Below are positions 24,797 to 33,247 of a stretch of 64,000 nt of DNA, in pieces. Location: IMG/VR virus record IMGVR_UViG_3300042522_000315, positions 1 through 64,000 of that record. The stretch is one strand, 5' to 3'. The first letter of the stretch is position 1. Every line of letters begins with the position of its first letter. The translations under genes and the position numbers were made by a program. The notes below the pieces were generated by a model, which saw only the letters and a list, made by a program, of their open reading frames with translations, searched no databases and was not told where the DNA came from. This stretch comes from a virus.

Positions 24797-25868
24797 AGTT
24801 CTGATCATTACTGATACTCACTGGGGAGTTAGAAATGACTCTCCAGTTTTTCTTGATTACTTTAAGAGGTGCGTAGATGAATTTCTCATTCCATTTATCA
24901 AGGCGAATGGCATTAAGCATATCATTCATCTTGGCGATCTCGTTGACCGCAGGAAGTATATTAACGTTCTTACACATTCTAGGCTGAGAACAGACTTTCT
25001 TGAACCGTTGAATGAACTATGTGAAGTACACATCATTGCAGGTAATCATGATGAGTACTTCAAGGACACATATAAAGTCAATGCTCTTGAAGAGTTTGTA
25101 GGTAAGAGATATGAAAACATACACATCTATTCGACAGCAACTCATCTGATGATTGATTCATGTTCTTTTCTTTTGCTTCCTTGGATCAACAGTGCAAACG
25201 AGAAAGAATCACTTGATGCTATTGAGTTAACCACTGCCAGTATTTGCTGCGCTCATTTAGAATTGAATGGATTTGAAATGCAGAAGGGAATGATATCAGA
25301 GCATGGATACAATCACAAAATTTTTAGCCGTTTTCATAGTGTCTTTACTGGTCATTACCATCATCGTAGCTTTCGGGACAATATTCACTATCTGGGTGCT
25401 TTTTCTGAGCATATTTGGTCTGACTATAACGATCCTCGCGGCTTCACAATCCTTGATACAGACACACTGGAAAAAGATTTTATTCGTAATCCTTTCCGTA
25501 TTTTCCATATGGTGGCTTACGATGATGTAAAGAATCCTGATATCATAGAGACAATCAATGCTACAGACTACAGCAAATATAAAGATTGCTATGTGAAGAT
25601 CGTCGTTGTGAGTAAGACAAATCCATATGCATTTGATATGCTAGTTGATAAACTATATAAAGAACAAGTTGCTGACATTACGATTGTTGAAGATGTCAGC
25701 AACTTCATAGATACAAAAGAAGATGAGAAGATTGATGAAGCTCAAGATACACTTACCATTCTTGATGGTTATATTTCTGGATTGACATTACCTGTTGAAG
25801 CAGATAAGATGAAACATTATATGCGTGAAATCTATTCCGAAGCATTATCGTTGGAGACTATTGAATGA
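24789..25868 (+). CDS. 47: Recombination nuclease subunit gp47-like (Mre11/SbcD family)
   Basis: 359 aa (T4 gp47 is 339). Calcineurin-type phosphoesterase motifs in order: ITDTHWGVRN, HLGDLVDRR, IIAGNHDEYF, CAHLELN and GHYHHRSF. With gp46 it resects DNA ends to start recombination-dependent replication. An overlapping tiny gene precedes it; the downstream gene begins in its stop codon (ATGA). Confidence 0.95.
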   Translation: MTKVLIITDTHWGVRNDSPVFLDYFKRCVDEFLIPFIKANGIKHIIHLGDLVDRRKYINVLTHSRLRTDFLEPLNELCEVHIIAGNHDEYFKDTYKVNALEEFVGKRYENIHIYSTATHLMIDSCSFLLLPWINSANEKESLDAIELTTASICCAHLELNGFEMQKGMISEHGYNHKIFSRFHSVFTGHYHHRSFRDNIHYLGAFSEHIWSDYNDPRGFTILDTDTLEKDFIRNPFRIFHMVAYDDVKNPDIIETINATDYSKYKDCYVKIVVVSKTNPYAFDMLVDKLYKEQVADITIVEDVSNFIDTKEDEKIDEAQDTLTILDGYISGLTLPVEADKMKHYMREIYSEALSLETIE

Positions 25869-26230
25869 AGTATAATATTGGTGATAAGTTCTGGCAGGTT
25901 AGAAAAATTTTCAGTGCTTTAGATCGTAATAAAATAAAGATGACTGATGCTGATGGTGTTGAATGGTATCGTTATGATAAGCAAAACGTTGAATTTGAAC
26001 TCACACAAGCTGAAATTGTAGGTAAATACAATGCTATTGTCGAAGGTCACAATATGTGGTATGAAGATGAGTATTGTGATAGATATGCTATGAAGATCAG
26101 CGATCATTATGATGAAGTGTGGGAAGATGAACTTGATGGTGAACATCGTGGTCACTATGTTGCATACTTTCAAACAAAAGAAGATGCTGAAGAATATATC
26201 AAGCAGCAGCATGAGTATCATAATAGATGA
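25865..26230 (+). CDS. Hypothetical acidic protein between gp47 and gp46
   Basis: 121 aa, rich in Asp, Glu and Tyr (MKYNIGDKFWQVRKIFSALD, HYDEVWEDELDGEHRGHYV, KEDAEEYIKQQ). No enzymatic motif is visible. Small proteins occupy the same interval between 47 and 46 in other T4-like phages. A weak intragenic -35/-10 pair (TTGACA-N17-TAAGAT, 25782-25810) lies upstream inside gp47. Confidence 0.55.
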   Translation: MKYNIGDKFWQVRKIFSALDRNKIKMTDADGVEWYRYDKQNVEFELTQAEIVGKYNAIVEGHNMWYEDEYCDRYAMKISDHYDEVWEDELDGEHRGHYVAYFQTKEDAEEYIKQQHEYHNR

Positions 26231-26415
26231 GCCGTAAAAAGAAAACAAATAAGAAAAAGCTCAAATCATTTGATAAGATGTCATTTGAGAAACGCGAACG
26301 GTTGCGATCTAACCTTAAGAAAGAGCGAGTAAATACAAGAAGCTTTCGTACTCCTCAGTCTTTTGGTCCTGCCAGTGATTGTATTTTAATAAAGTCAAAA
26401 GATGATAACATTTGA
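26227..26415 (+). CDS. Small basic hypothetical protein
   Basis: 62 aa, Lys/Arg-rich N-terminus (SRKKKTNKKKLKSFDKM, then RERLRSNLKKERVNTRSF), likely nucleic-acid-binding by charge only. It is coupled by ATGA to the gene before and overlaps the gp46 start by 14 bases. Family unknown. Confidence 0.5.
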   Translation: MSRKKKTNKKKLKSFDKMSFEKRERLRSNLKKERVNTRSFRTPQSFGPASDCILIKSKDDNI

Positions 26416-28114
26416 AGTGATTCGATGGAAGAATTTTCTGTCTACTGGAAACATGTGGACAGAGATTTATCTCAATACACATAAGACAAACTTAATCGTA
26501 GGCGCGAACGGGCATGGCAAATCAACCATTCTCGACGCGCTTACTTTTGTTTTGTTTGGTAAGCCGTTTCGTAAGATCAATAAGCCTTTGTTAGTCAATA
26601 GCGTAAACGGTAAAGATTGTCTTGTTGAGATAACATTCAAGGCTTACGGTAAAGACTATAAGATCGTGCGTGGTATCAAACCGAATATCTTTGAGATTTG
26701 GGTTGATGGTTCTTTACTTAATCAGGATTCAGCATCTAAAGATTATCAAGAATACTTAGAAAAGTTCATTCTCAAGATGAACATGAAGTCTTTCTGTCAG
26801 ATTGTCATTCTTGGTTCTGCATCATTTACTCCGTTTATGCAGCTAACTCCTGCTGACCGTAGAACAATCATTGAAGACCTGCTAGACATTCAAATCTTCT
26901 CAGTGATGAACTTGCTTGTGAAACAGCGGTTTCAAGAAAACAAAGAAAGTGTTGAAAAGAACCGTATGATCCTGAAGTCTGCACAAGACAAGAAAGATTA
27001 TGTTGAGAAGACGCTGAACACTCTTCGTCAAAACAATGATGACAAGCTTACAAAACTTGAAAAGCAGCTTGCAGATTTCACACAACAAAAAGAAGACTTG
27101 CTTGCTAAGGTAAAAATTCTTTTGAATGAAAAAGATGCTCTGGTTTCAGATGCTGATAACCTTACAGATGTGCGTAATGAGTATGCAAACTCTATTATAT
27201 CTCTCACAAACCAAGAATCAAAAGTTCAAAGATATGGTAAAGAGATTGAGTTTCTTACAGAGCATGATGAATGTCCAACATGCAAACAGCATATTGATGT
27301 ATACTTCAGAGAAAGAAGAAAGAATGAGCTACACAACGATGTTTCAGAAACGCAAAAATATATTGATCTAATGAAAAGAAGCATTGATGATCTTCTCATG
27401 AAGATTAACAATCTTGAAAATAAATCTAAAAGAACTCATTCTATCTCCGCTGAAATCAAATCCAGTAAGCAGACCATGATGCATATCGTATCTATGATGA
27501 ATGACATTGAAGATAACATGAGCAAGATTAGAAATTCTGATAAGCTTGTGATTGATAGTGAGACTGATCTAAAGAGTGCAATCGAAGAAATTCGCAGAAT
27601 GGAAGGATCTGTTCAGCATCGCTTGAATGAAAGAACAATGATTGAGACTGCAATTGCACTGCTGAAAGATGGTGGTGTAAAAACAAAGATCATCAAGCAG
27701 TATGTTCCTATCATCAACAAGCATGTAAACAAGTATTTGGACAAGATGGGTTTCTTTGTCAAATTCAACATTGATGAAAACTTCAATGAAGTCATCAAGT
27801 CCAGATATCGTGATGAGTTTGCATACTCAAGTTTTTCTGAAGGTGAAAAGACACGTATTGATCTGGCGCTCATGTTTACATGGAGAGCAATCGCCAAGAT
27901 GAAGAACAGCATCAATACAAATCTGCTGATACTAGATGAAATTCTAGACGGAAGTCTTGATGCAAATGGTACTGATGAATTCCTCAATATCATTAAAACT
28001 TTGACAGATGATACTAACATCTATATAATTTCACACAAACAGGATCAACTGTTAGATAAGTTCGATAAAGTCTATCGTTTTGAAAAGCACAAAAATTTTA
28101 GCAGGTTAGCATGA
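26402..28114 (+). CDS. 46: Recombination nuclease subunit gp46-like (Rad50/SbcC family)
   Basis: 570 aa (T4 gp46 is 560). Walker A is VGANGHGKSTILDAL (about 33-47). Long coiled-coil arms flank a zinc-hook CPTC (291-294). The ABC signature lies in SSFSEGEKTRIDLALMF and Walker B in LLILDEILDGSLD, followed by ISHK. The ATPase partner of gp47 in DNA end processing. Its stop overlaps the next start. Confidence 0.96.
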   Translation: MITFEVIRWKNFLSTGNMWTEIYLNTHKTNLIVGANGHGKSTILDALTFVLFGKPFRKINKPLLVNSVNGKDCLVEITFKAYGKDYKIVRGIKPNIFEIWVDGSLLNQDSASKDYQEYLEKFILKMNMKSFCQIVILGSASFTPFMQLTPADRRTIIEDLLDIQIFSVMNLLVKQRFQENKESVEKNRMILKSAQDKKDYVEKTLNTLRQNNDDKLTKLEKQLADFTQQKEDLLAKVKILLNEKDALVSDADNLTDVRNEYANSIISLTNQESKVQRYGKEIEFLTEHDECPTCKQHIDVYFRERRKNELHNDVSETQKYIDLMKRSIDDLLMKINNLENKSKRTHSISAEIKSSKQTMMHIVSMMNDIEDNMSKIRNSDKLVIDSETDLKSAIEEIRRMEGSVQHRLNERTMIETAIALLKDGGVKTKIIKQYVPIINKHVNKYLDKMGFFVKFNIDENFNEVIKSRYRDEFAYSSFSEGEKTRIDLALMFTWRAIAKMKNSINTNLLILDEILDGSLDANGTDEFLNIIKTLTDDTNIYIISHKQDQLLDKFDKVYRFEKHKNFSRLA

Positions 28115-29412
28115 CGGATGAAATTGTGATTAAAGAAGAAGCTAAGACTGTAGACCCATTGCTTGAAGCTCAATGGGATGAGTGGATTGCAAGTAATGAT
28201 ACTAGCGAAATTGAATGTCTAGGAGACGATGAGCTAAAACAGAAGCTGATTTCAGAGCTTTCTGAAGTGTCTCAGATGACAGTTGGTGAGTACACCCTTT
28301 ATCAGAAGTGGTGTGAATTCCAACGAGAGTATCCTTCTCATGAAGTTTCAACTCTTTTTGGTGTTGAAAAGCAACTCGTCAATATTGATGATGAGCAATA
28401 CATCAAGAATATCAAGAACAATATCTGGAGACCTGAAACGACAGAAGACTACATGAAGCTTGAACCAGTCTTGGTTTATACAGGCAAGAATCCTGAGCTA
28501 TCTCGCGTATGGAATACTATCAGAACATTCACTTCGACAATGAAGAACTCTTCTAACATTGGTCGTAATCTGAATTACATTGTTCAGGATAATGTAACAG
28601 GTAAGTATCTTGGTGTCATCTGCGTGTCTTCAGACTATCTTGATCTGACTCCTAGAGACCAGTTCATTGGTTGGTCGAGAGAGAAGAAGACACAAGGTCA
28701 TATGATTAACTTCACAGCAGTAGGTTCTACACTAGTACCATTGCAGCCGCTTGGCTTCAATGCTGTTGGTGGAAAACTTATGGCTCTTCTTTCTATTTCA
28801 GATGAAGTGCAGAATAGATGGAAAGAACTCTATGGTGACAGACTAGTAGGTGTCTCTACCACATCACTCTATGGTAAAGACAAGCTTGGTGGTCTAAGTC
28901 AGTATGATAATTTGAAGCACTGGAAGAAGATGGGTTATTCTGCTGGGTCAATTTCATATGAAGTTACAAAAGATACGGAGAAGCTTCTACTCGACTGGCT
29001 GAAGAAGAATTATACGCGCAAGTATTTTGAATGGTACATCGCAAAGAATCCATCAGGTCAGCCTTACAAGAGAGACCATAGAAATAGATCTAGAGTGTTT
29101 GCATATTCAAAACTCTCTATTCCTAAAGATGTGGTTTCTACGGCGCATCAGAGAGGTATTTACTTCTCATTGCTCTATGAGAATGGTTGTGAGTTTTTGA
29201 GGGGTGATATCAAAGAGAGTGAACTGAAGAAGTCTTTTGATACATCATATGAATATCTGACCAAACTTTGGAAAGAGAAGTATGCAGCAAAGAGGCTTCG
29301 CTCTTTAATCGAACAAAATCGTATGACCAACGAGACTTTGTTCTATGACGACCTAAGCTACATTTCTTGGGAAGAGACAAAAGAACGCTATCTGAACCAA
29401 GTTGGTCGATAA
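28111..29412 (+). CDS. DruA/DUF4338-like protein
   Basis: 433 aa. The central region (about 155-260) carries YIVQDNVTGKYLGVICVSS, then DYLDLTPRDQFIGWSREKK, NAVGGKLMALLSISDEVQNR and YGDRLVGVSTTSLYGK. The order resembles the DUF4338 family: a (P)RDxFIGW motif, then a K-hydrophobic-L block, then YG-D-R-L-V. That family includes DruA of the bacterial Druantia defence system, function unknown. It has a basic, tryptophan-rich C-terminal half. It is coupled to gp46 by ATGA and is the last gene before the 29.5 kb module. Homology is inferred from motif order only. Confidence 0.5.
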   Translation: MTDEIVIKEEAKTVDPLLEAQWDEWIASNDTSEIECLGDDELKQKLISELSEVSQMTVGEYTLYQKWCEFQREYPSHEVSTLFGVEKQLVNIDDEQYIKNIKNNIWRPETTEDYMKLEPVLVYTGKNPELSRVWNTIRTFTSTMKNSSNIGRNLNYIVQDNVTGKYLGVICVSSDYLDLTPRDQFIGWSREKKTQGHMINFTAVGSTLVPLQPLGFNAVGGKLMALLSISDEVQNRWKELYGDRLVGVSTTSLYGKDKLGGLSQYDNLKHWKKMGYSAGSISYEVTKDTEKLLLDWLKKNYTRKYFEWYIAKNPSGQPYKRDHRNRSRVFAYSKLSIPKDVVSTAHQRGIYFSLLYENGCEFLRGDIKESELKKSFDTSYEYLTKLWKEKYAAKRLRSLIEQNRMTNETLFYDDLSYISWEETKERYLNQVGR

Positions 29413-29485
29413 AAAACTACAACTTCCAGTCATATTACGTGCTAAACCACTGTAATCCAACATAAAACTTTTTTTTGGAAATGGC

Positions 29486-29513
29486 TTGCAATACGAACCA
29501 ACTCCTGTATATT
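29486..29513 (+). promoter_or_regulatory. Sigma70-type promoter TTGCAA-N16-TATATT before the VWA gene
   Basis: The -35 TTGCAA (29486-29491) and -10 TATATT (29508-29513) are spaced by 16 bases. The predicted +1 falls at about 29519-29521, virtually on the ATG of the next gene, so the transcript would be leaderless or nearly so. The same GCTTGCAA/TATATT pairing occurs before the partial gene at 63816. Confidence 0.6.
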
Positions 29514-29520
29514 CACTCAC

Positions 29521-31698
29521 ATGACAAACACTCTTGCACATACAGTATCTCACGAAGCCCAGAGCCAGCTTGCAAAGCTGCTGGCCATGGAAAACATCAC
29601 TGTTCAGCATCAAGCATCTGCAAAGACTGCGATGTTTGATGTTAAGAACCGCGTTCTTATTCTGCCCGTCTGGCGCGAAATGTCTAAGCCTCTCTATGAC
29701 ATGCTTGTCATTCATGAGGTCGGACATGCTCTCGACACTCCTATGTTTCTTGATGACATTGAAGCTATCTCTAAGAAGCTTAATGCTCGTGTCGCTGTTG
29801 TCAAAGATTTCTTCAACGTTATTGAAGATGCTCGAATTGACAAGCGTCAGAAGCGCCGCTATCCCGGCTCTCGCCGCGACTACATCAAGGGTTATGCTGA
29901 ACTGATCGAAAAAGATTTTTTCGGTACTGCTTCGCGTGACGTTAATTCGATGACTTTCATTGATCGTATCAACATCTACTTCAAGGGTGGTGCGCTCTCT
30001 GGTATTCGGTTTTCGAATGAAGAGAAGGCTTTCATCTCTCGCATTGAAAATGCTGAGACTGTTGAAGAAGTCTACACTCTTGTTGAAGATGTATATAACT
30101 TCAGCAAAACTTCTCAGTCTGAAAATCAGGAAGAACCTGGTGATGCTGATGCTGATGTTGAAATTGAAATTGACTTTGACGAAGATTTCGAAGGTAATTT
30201 CAGCAGCGGTTCTGATACTGATGAAGATGAAGAAGCTTATTCTTCGAATGGTGCTTCTGATGAAGAAGCTGATGATGATGAAGATTCCGATGAGGATGCA
30301 TCTCCAGATGCATTCGGTGACACTGATGGTGACATTAATGCTGGCTCTTCGAAAGAGAGCTACGTTGATGAAGTCGAATCTCCTGAGACTGAAAAAGCTT
30401 GGCAGAAGAAGCAGGAAGAACTTCTTGCAAATTCTAATATCAACTACGTTTATGTGACTATTCCTCGTCCGAGCAATATCAATGACATTGTTGATGACTA
30501 CAAGATTGTTCACAAGCAGATGAGTTCATCTCTTGCTGCTTGTGCAGGTTCTGCTTGGTTGATGTCAGTGCGTGAAGAACTGAATGCTTTCCGTGTTTCT
30601 GAAAATGCGACCATCTCTTACATGGTCAAAGAATTTGAAATGCGTAAGTCTGCCGATGAATATCGCCGCACTGCTACTGGTAAGACTGGTGCCATTGATA
30701 TGAACAAGCTTCACTCTTACAAGTATAACGACGATCTCTTCCGCCGTATCACCACTGTATCAGAAGGTAAAAATCACGGCTTCGTGATGTTTGTTGATTG
30801 GTCTGGTTCTATGGAACATCATCTTAAGAATACTTTGAAGCAGATGTTCTCACTGGTTTGGTTCTGCAAGCGAGTGCAGATTCCTTTTGAAGTCTACTCG
30901 TTCCGTTCGATCAATCAGTCTGATAACTTCAATAAGAACTTTTGTGTATACAAAAAGACCGATCTTGACTTGCGTCCGTTCAAGCTTCGCAACATTCTTT
31001 CTTCTCGGATGAATTCTGCTGAAATGAACACCGCGTTTTTCAATCTCTGGTCTTTCGCTTGTGGTGCTCATATTCGTACCGATTCATTGGGTTCTACTCC
31101 TTTGAATGATGCGATTATGGTTGCTGATCTTGTAGTGAATGCTTTCAAGAACCGCACCAAAGTTCAGGTTGTTAATACGGTCTTTCTTACTGATGGTGAG
31201 TCCGATGGTTGTTCTTTGCATAATCAACCTCATTTCAGCCCCAAGACTAGCAAGTTCATTCTTCAAGATGAAATTACCAAGAAAGATTTCAATCTTGGTT
31301 CATCTTATGGTGGTAGTTTTTATTCAACGAAAGAAACCACTGCTACATTGCTTCGTGTACTGAAAGAACGTACCAACTGCAATCTGATTGGCTTCTATGT
31401 CTATGGTGAAGGTTTCCGTACTATGATGCACAGCTTCTACGGCTACAACTATGATGACAAGTTTGCCAAAGAAGCGAAGAAGAGTTTTGAAGAACTTGGT
31501 TTTGTCACAGTCACGAATTCCGGCTACGATGAATACTACATTCTTCGTGCTGGTAGCTTGAACATCAAGACCAACAATCTGGTCATTGACAAGGGCATGA
31601 GCAAGGCGAAGATTGCCAAAGCTTTTCTGTCTTTCGCAGAAAAGAAGTCGGTAAATCGTGTTCTTCTTCAGCGGTTCATCAAGAAAATCGCTGCTTGA
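29521..31698 (+). CDS. CobT-like protein: HExxH metallopeptidase-like N-terminus plus VWA domain
   Basis: 725 aa. IHEVGHALDTP (64-74) contains HExxH (H65, E66, H69), a zinc-peptidase signature. Residues about 200-300 are a long Asp/Glu/Ser-rich acidic linker. A von Willebrand A domain follows with MIDAS VDWSGSM (D426, S428, S430), a later T (STPLNDAI) and D (VFLTDGESDG). This layout resembles CobT-type partners of the MoxR/CobS ATPase encoded next. Arginine is coded by CGT/CGC with no AGA in the segments inspected, unlike neighbours. There is no ribosome site before the ATG. Likely works with the ATPase as a remodelling or metal-insertion-like complex; substrate unknown. Confidence 0.72.
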   Translation: MTNTLAHTVSHEAQSQLAKLLAMENITVQHQASAKTAMFDVKNRVLILPVWREMSKPLYDMLVIHEVGHALDTPMFLDDIEAISKKLNARVAVVKDFFNVIEDARIDKRQKRRYPGSRRDYIKGYAELIEKDFFGTASRDVNSMTFIDRINIYFKGGALSGIRFSNEEKAFISRIENAETVEEVYTLVEDVYNFSKTSQSENQEEPGDADADVEIEIDFDEDFEGNFSSGSDTDEDEEAYSSNGASDEEADDDEDSDEDASPDAFGDTDGDINAGSSKESYVDEVESPETEKAWQKKQEELLANSNINYVYVTIPRPSNINDIVDDYKIVHKQMSSSLAACAGSAWLMSVREELNAFRVSENATISYMVKEFEMRKSADEYRRTATGKTGAIDMNKLHSYKYNDDLFRRITTVSEGKNHGFVMFVDWSGSMEHHLKNTLKQMFSLVWFCKRVQIPFEVYSFRSINQSDNFNKNFCVYKKTDLDLRPFKLRNILSSRMNSAEMNTAFFNLWSFACGAHIRTDSLGSTPLNDAIMVADLVVNAFKNRTKVQVVNTVFLTDGESDGCSLHNQPHFSPKTSKFILQDEITKKDFNLGSSYGGSFYSTKETTATLLRVLKERTNCNLIGFYVYGEGFRTMMHSFYGYNYDDKFAKEAKKSFEELGFVTVTNSGYDEYYILRAGSLNIKTNNLVIDKGMSKAKIAKAFLSFAEKKSVNRVLLQRFIKKIAA

Positions 31699-31723
31699 CA
31701 TTAACCCCTACTTCCTGTATTAT
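31695..31723 (+). promoter_or_regulatory. Strong sigma70-type promoter TTGACA-N17-TATTAT before the CobS-like gene
   Basis: The consensus -35 overlaps the stop codon of the VWA gene; the -10 TATTAT is at 31718-31723. It lies about 30 bases before the ATG at 31754, which has a GAAAGGA ribosome site. The ATPase can thus be expressed independently of, and above, the VWA partner. Confidence 0.85.
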
Positions 31724-31753
31724 CTCTTTGTAACTGAGAAAGGAACATCTCTT

Positions 31754-32935
31754 ATGTCTCGTACTTCTGATCGTAGTGCTTTTCTGAATGCAGTCGAAAC
31801 GATGTTTGGTGAACTTAACACAATCACTCGCGCACAGATTGTAGAAGTCTGTGAGAAGAATGATATAAAGTGGCCCGGTTGGCTCGTTTGCGACAAGTCT
31901 CTCCGCGTTGACCGTGGTGTCTACTCTCTGTCTGGTGCAGTTTCGTCCAAACCTGCTGACGCTGTTGGAAAGTCTTCTTCCATTCCTGTTGTGTCCAATG
32001 TTGAAGAGATGACTATCGCTAATCTTCACTCTACAACTGCAAACATCAATCTTGTGCCGGCGAAGGCGACTGGTTACGTTCCGTTTGGTCACTTCAATGA
32101 CATTCGTTCGATCATTCGCTCTAAGCGGTTCTATCCGACTTATGTGACTGGTCTTTCTGGCAACGGTAAGACGATGATGATTGAACAGATTTGCGCCAAT
32201 GAAGGTCGTGAATTGGTTCGCGCCAATATCACGAAAGAGACCGATGAAGATGATCTGATCGGTGGTTTCCGTCTTCTTGAAGGTAAGACTGTCTGGCAGA
32301 ATGGTCCGGTTCTTGTTGCGATGGAACGTGGCTCTGTTCTTCTTCTTGATGAAGTCGATCTTGGTGATGCGAAACTTATGTGTCTTCAGCCGATCCTTGA
32401 AGGTAAGTCTGTCTACGTCAAGAAGATCAACAAGGTCGTGTTTCCTGCTGTTGGCTTCACGATTGTCGCCACTGCGAACACGAAGGGTAAGGGTTCTGAT
32501 GATGGTCGCTTCATCGGTACCAACGTGATGAACGAAGCTTTTCTTGAGCGTTTCTCTATCACGTTTGAGCAAGAGTATCCCGCTCTCAAGGTCGAACAGA
32601 AGATCATCAACAATGTCTTCGCTGAGAATGGTATTGAAGCCAAAGATTTTGCTGACAAGTTGGTGCAGTGGGCTGATGTAATTCGCAAGAGCTTCTACGA
32701 AGGCGCTGTGTCTGATATCATCTCTACTCGCCGTCTGGTTCATATCGCTCAAGCTTACACCATCTTCGGTCAAGATCGTGAGAAGTCAATCAAGTTGTGT
32801 CTGAACCGCTTCGACATTGATACCAAGAACTCGTTTCTTGATCTTTACATGAAGCTTGATGACACTCTTGCTCCCAAGACTGAAGCGGCAGAAAAAGAAG
32901 CTGAAAAGCTCGCCGATCAAGAAATTGCTTTCTAA
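31754..32935 (+). CDS. cobS: CobS/MoxR-like AAA+ ATPase
   Basis: 393 aa from the ATG at 31754. The N-terminal about 65 residues look like a small helical (winged-helix-like) domain. The AAA+ core has Walker A TGLSGNGKT (132-140), Walker B LLLDEVDLGD (196-205), sensor 1 IVATANTKGKG, an arginine-finger region NEAFLERFSI, and a C-terminal lid with sensor 2 in SDIISTRRLVHIA. The family drives VWA/CobT partners; CobS-like genes are common in T4-like cyanophages, where their role is unresolved. Codon use matches the VWA gene. Confidence 0.85.
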   Translation: MSRTSDRSAFLNAVETMFGELNTITRAQIVEVCEKNDIKWPGWLVCDKSLRVDRGVYSLSGAVSSKPADAVGKSSSIPVVSNVEEMTIANLHSTTANINLVPAKATGYVPFGHFNDIRSIIRSKRFYPTYVTGLSGNGKTMMIEQICANEGRELVRANITKETDEDDLIGGFRLLEGKTVWQNGPVLVAMERGSVLLLDEVDLGDAKLMCLQPILEGKSVYVKKINKVVFPAVGFTIVATANTKGKGSDDGRFIGTNVMNEAFLERFSITFEQEYPALKVEQKIINNVFAENGIEAKDFADKLVQWADVIRKSFYEGAVSDIISTRRLVHIAQAYTIFGQDREKSIKLCLNRFDIDTKNSFLDLYMKLDDTLAPKTEAAEKEAEKLADQEIAF

Positions 32936-32944
32936 GTTCTAAAA

Positions 32945-32995
32945 ACTGGTGAGACGTAATGCTACCGCGTCTCACCAGTCTAATATCACGGTAGC
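32945..32995 (+). ncRNA. Predicted H-type RNA pseudoknot between the CobS-like and winged-helix genes
   Basis: Stem 1: ACTGGTGAGACG (32945-32956) pairs perfectly with CGTCTCACCAGT (32968-32979), 12 bp. Stem 2: GCTACCG (32961-32967), located inside the stem-1 loop, pairs perfectly with CGGTAGC (32989-32995) downstream, 7 bp. The connecting loops are TAAT (4), zero and 9 bases: a classic H-type pseudoknot, or two competing hairpins. It ends 21 bases before the next ATG, just ahead of a GGAG ribosome site. No U-run follows, so it is not a simple terminator. Confidence 0.75.
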
Positions 32996-33016
32996 GTTTA
33001 TTATGGAGAAAATTGA

Positions 33017-33229
33017 ATGTCTCAGATTTCTAAGGTTGCTAAGTATCTTCTTACCAATGCCAAGCGCAATGGTCTTACTGCTTCAATGATTGCTCGTGGT
33101 ACTGGTGTTCCTCGTACCAACGTCATGAAGCGCATTCATGATCTTCGTGTTAACGAAGGTTTTGATATCGTGGCTGACCGCCGTCAGGTCAATGGTAAGA
33201 GCAAGGTTTATTATCGCTTCGCAGCCTAA
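33017..33229 (+). CDS. Small winged-helix DNA-binding protein
   Basis: 70 aa. The whole protein resembles a winged helix: QISKVAKYLLTNAKRNGLTA (helix 1), SMIARGTGVPRTNVMKRIHD (helix-turn-helix), LRVNEGFDIVADRRQ, then a wing ending VYYRFAA. Probably a transcriptional regulator of this module or of early genes. It is preceded by the predicted pseudoknot and a GGAGAAAATTG ribosome site, and followed by a terminator hairpin. Arginines are coded CGT/CGC, as in the two genes before it. Confidence 0.72.
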   Translation: MSQISKVAKYLLTNAKRNGLTASMIARGTGVPRTNVMKRIHDLRVNEGFDIVADRRQVNGKSKVYYRFAA

Positions 33230-33247
33230 TAATATGTGAAGTCTATC

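Noticed and set aside
25782-25810. TTGACA-N17-TAAGAT inside gp47
   Set aside because: -10 is poor and the gene behind is already coupled to gp47; kept only as a low-level possibility.
29353-30513. Long (386-codon) minus-strand open frame opposite the VWA gene
   Set aside because: It mirrors a + strand gene with clear HExxH and MIDAS motifs; the long antisense frame results from the biased codon use of this module. No ribosome site or recognisable motif.
31679-32773. Long (364-codon) minus-strand open frame opposite the CobS-like ATPase
   Set aside because: Same explanation: shadow of a gene with intact Walker motifs and a consensus promoter on the + strand.
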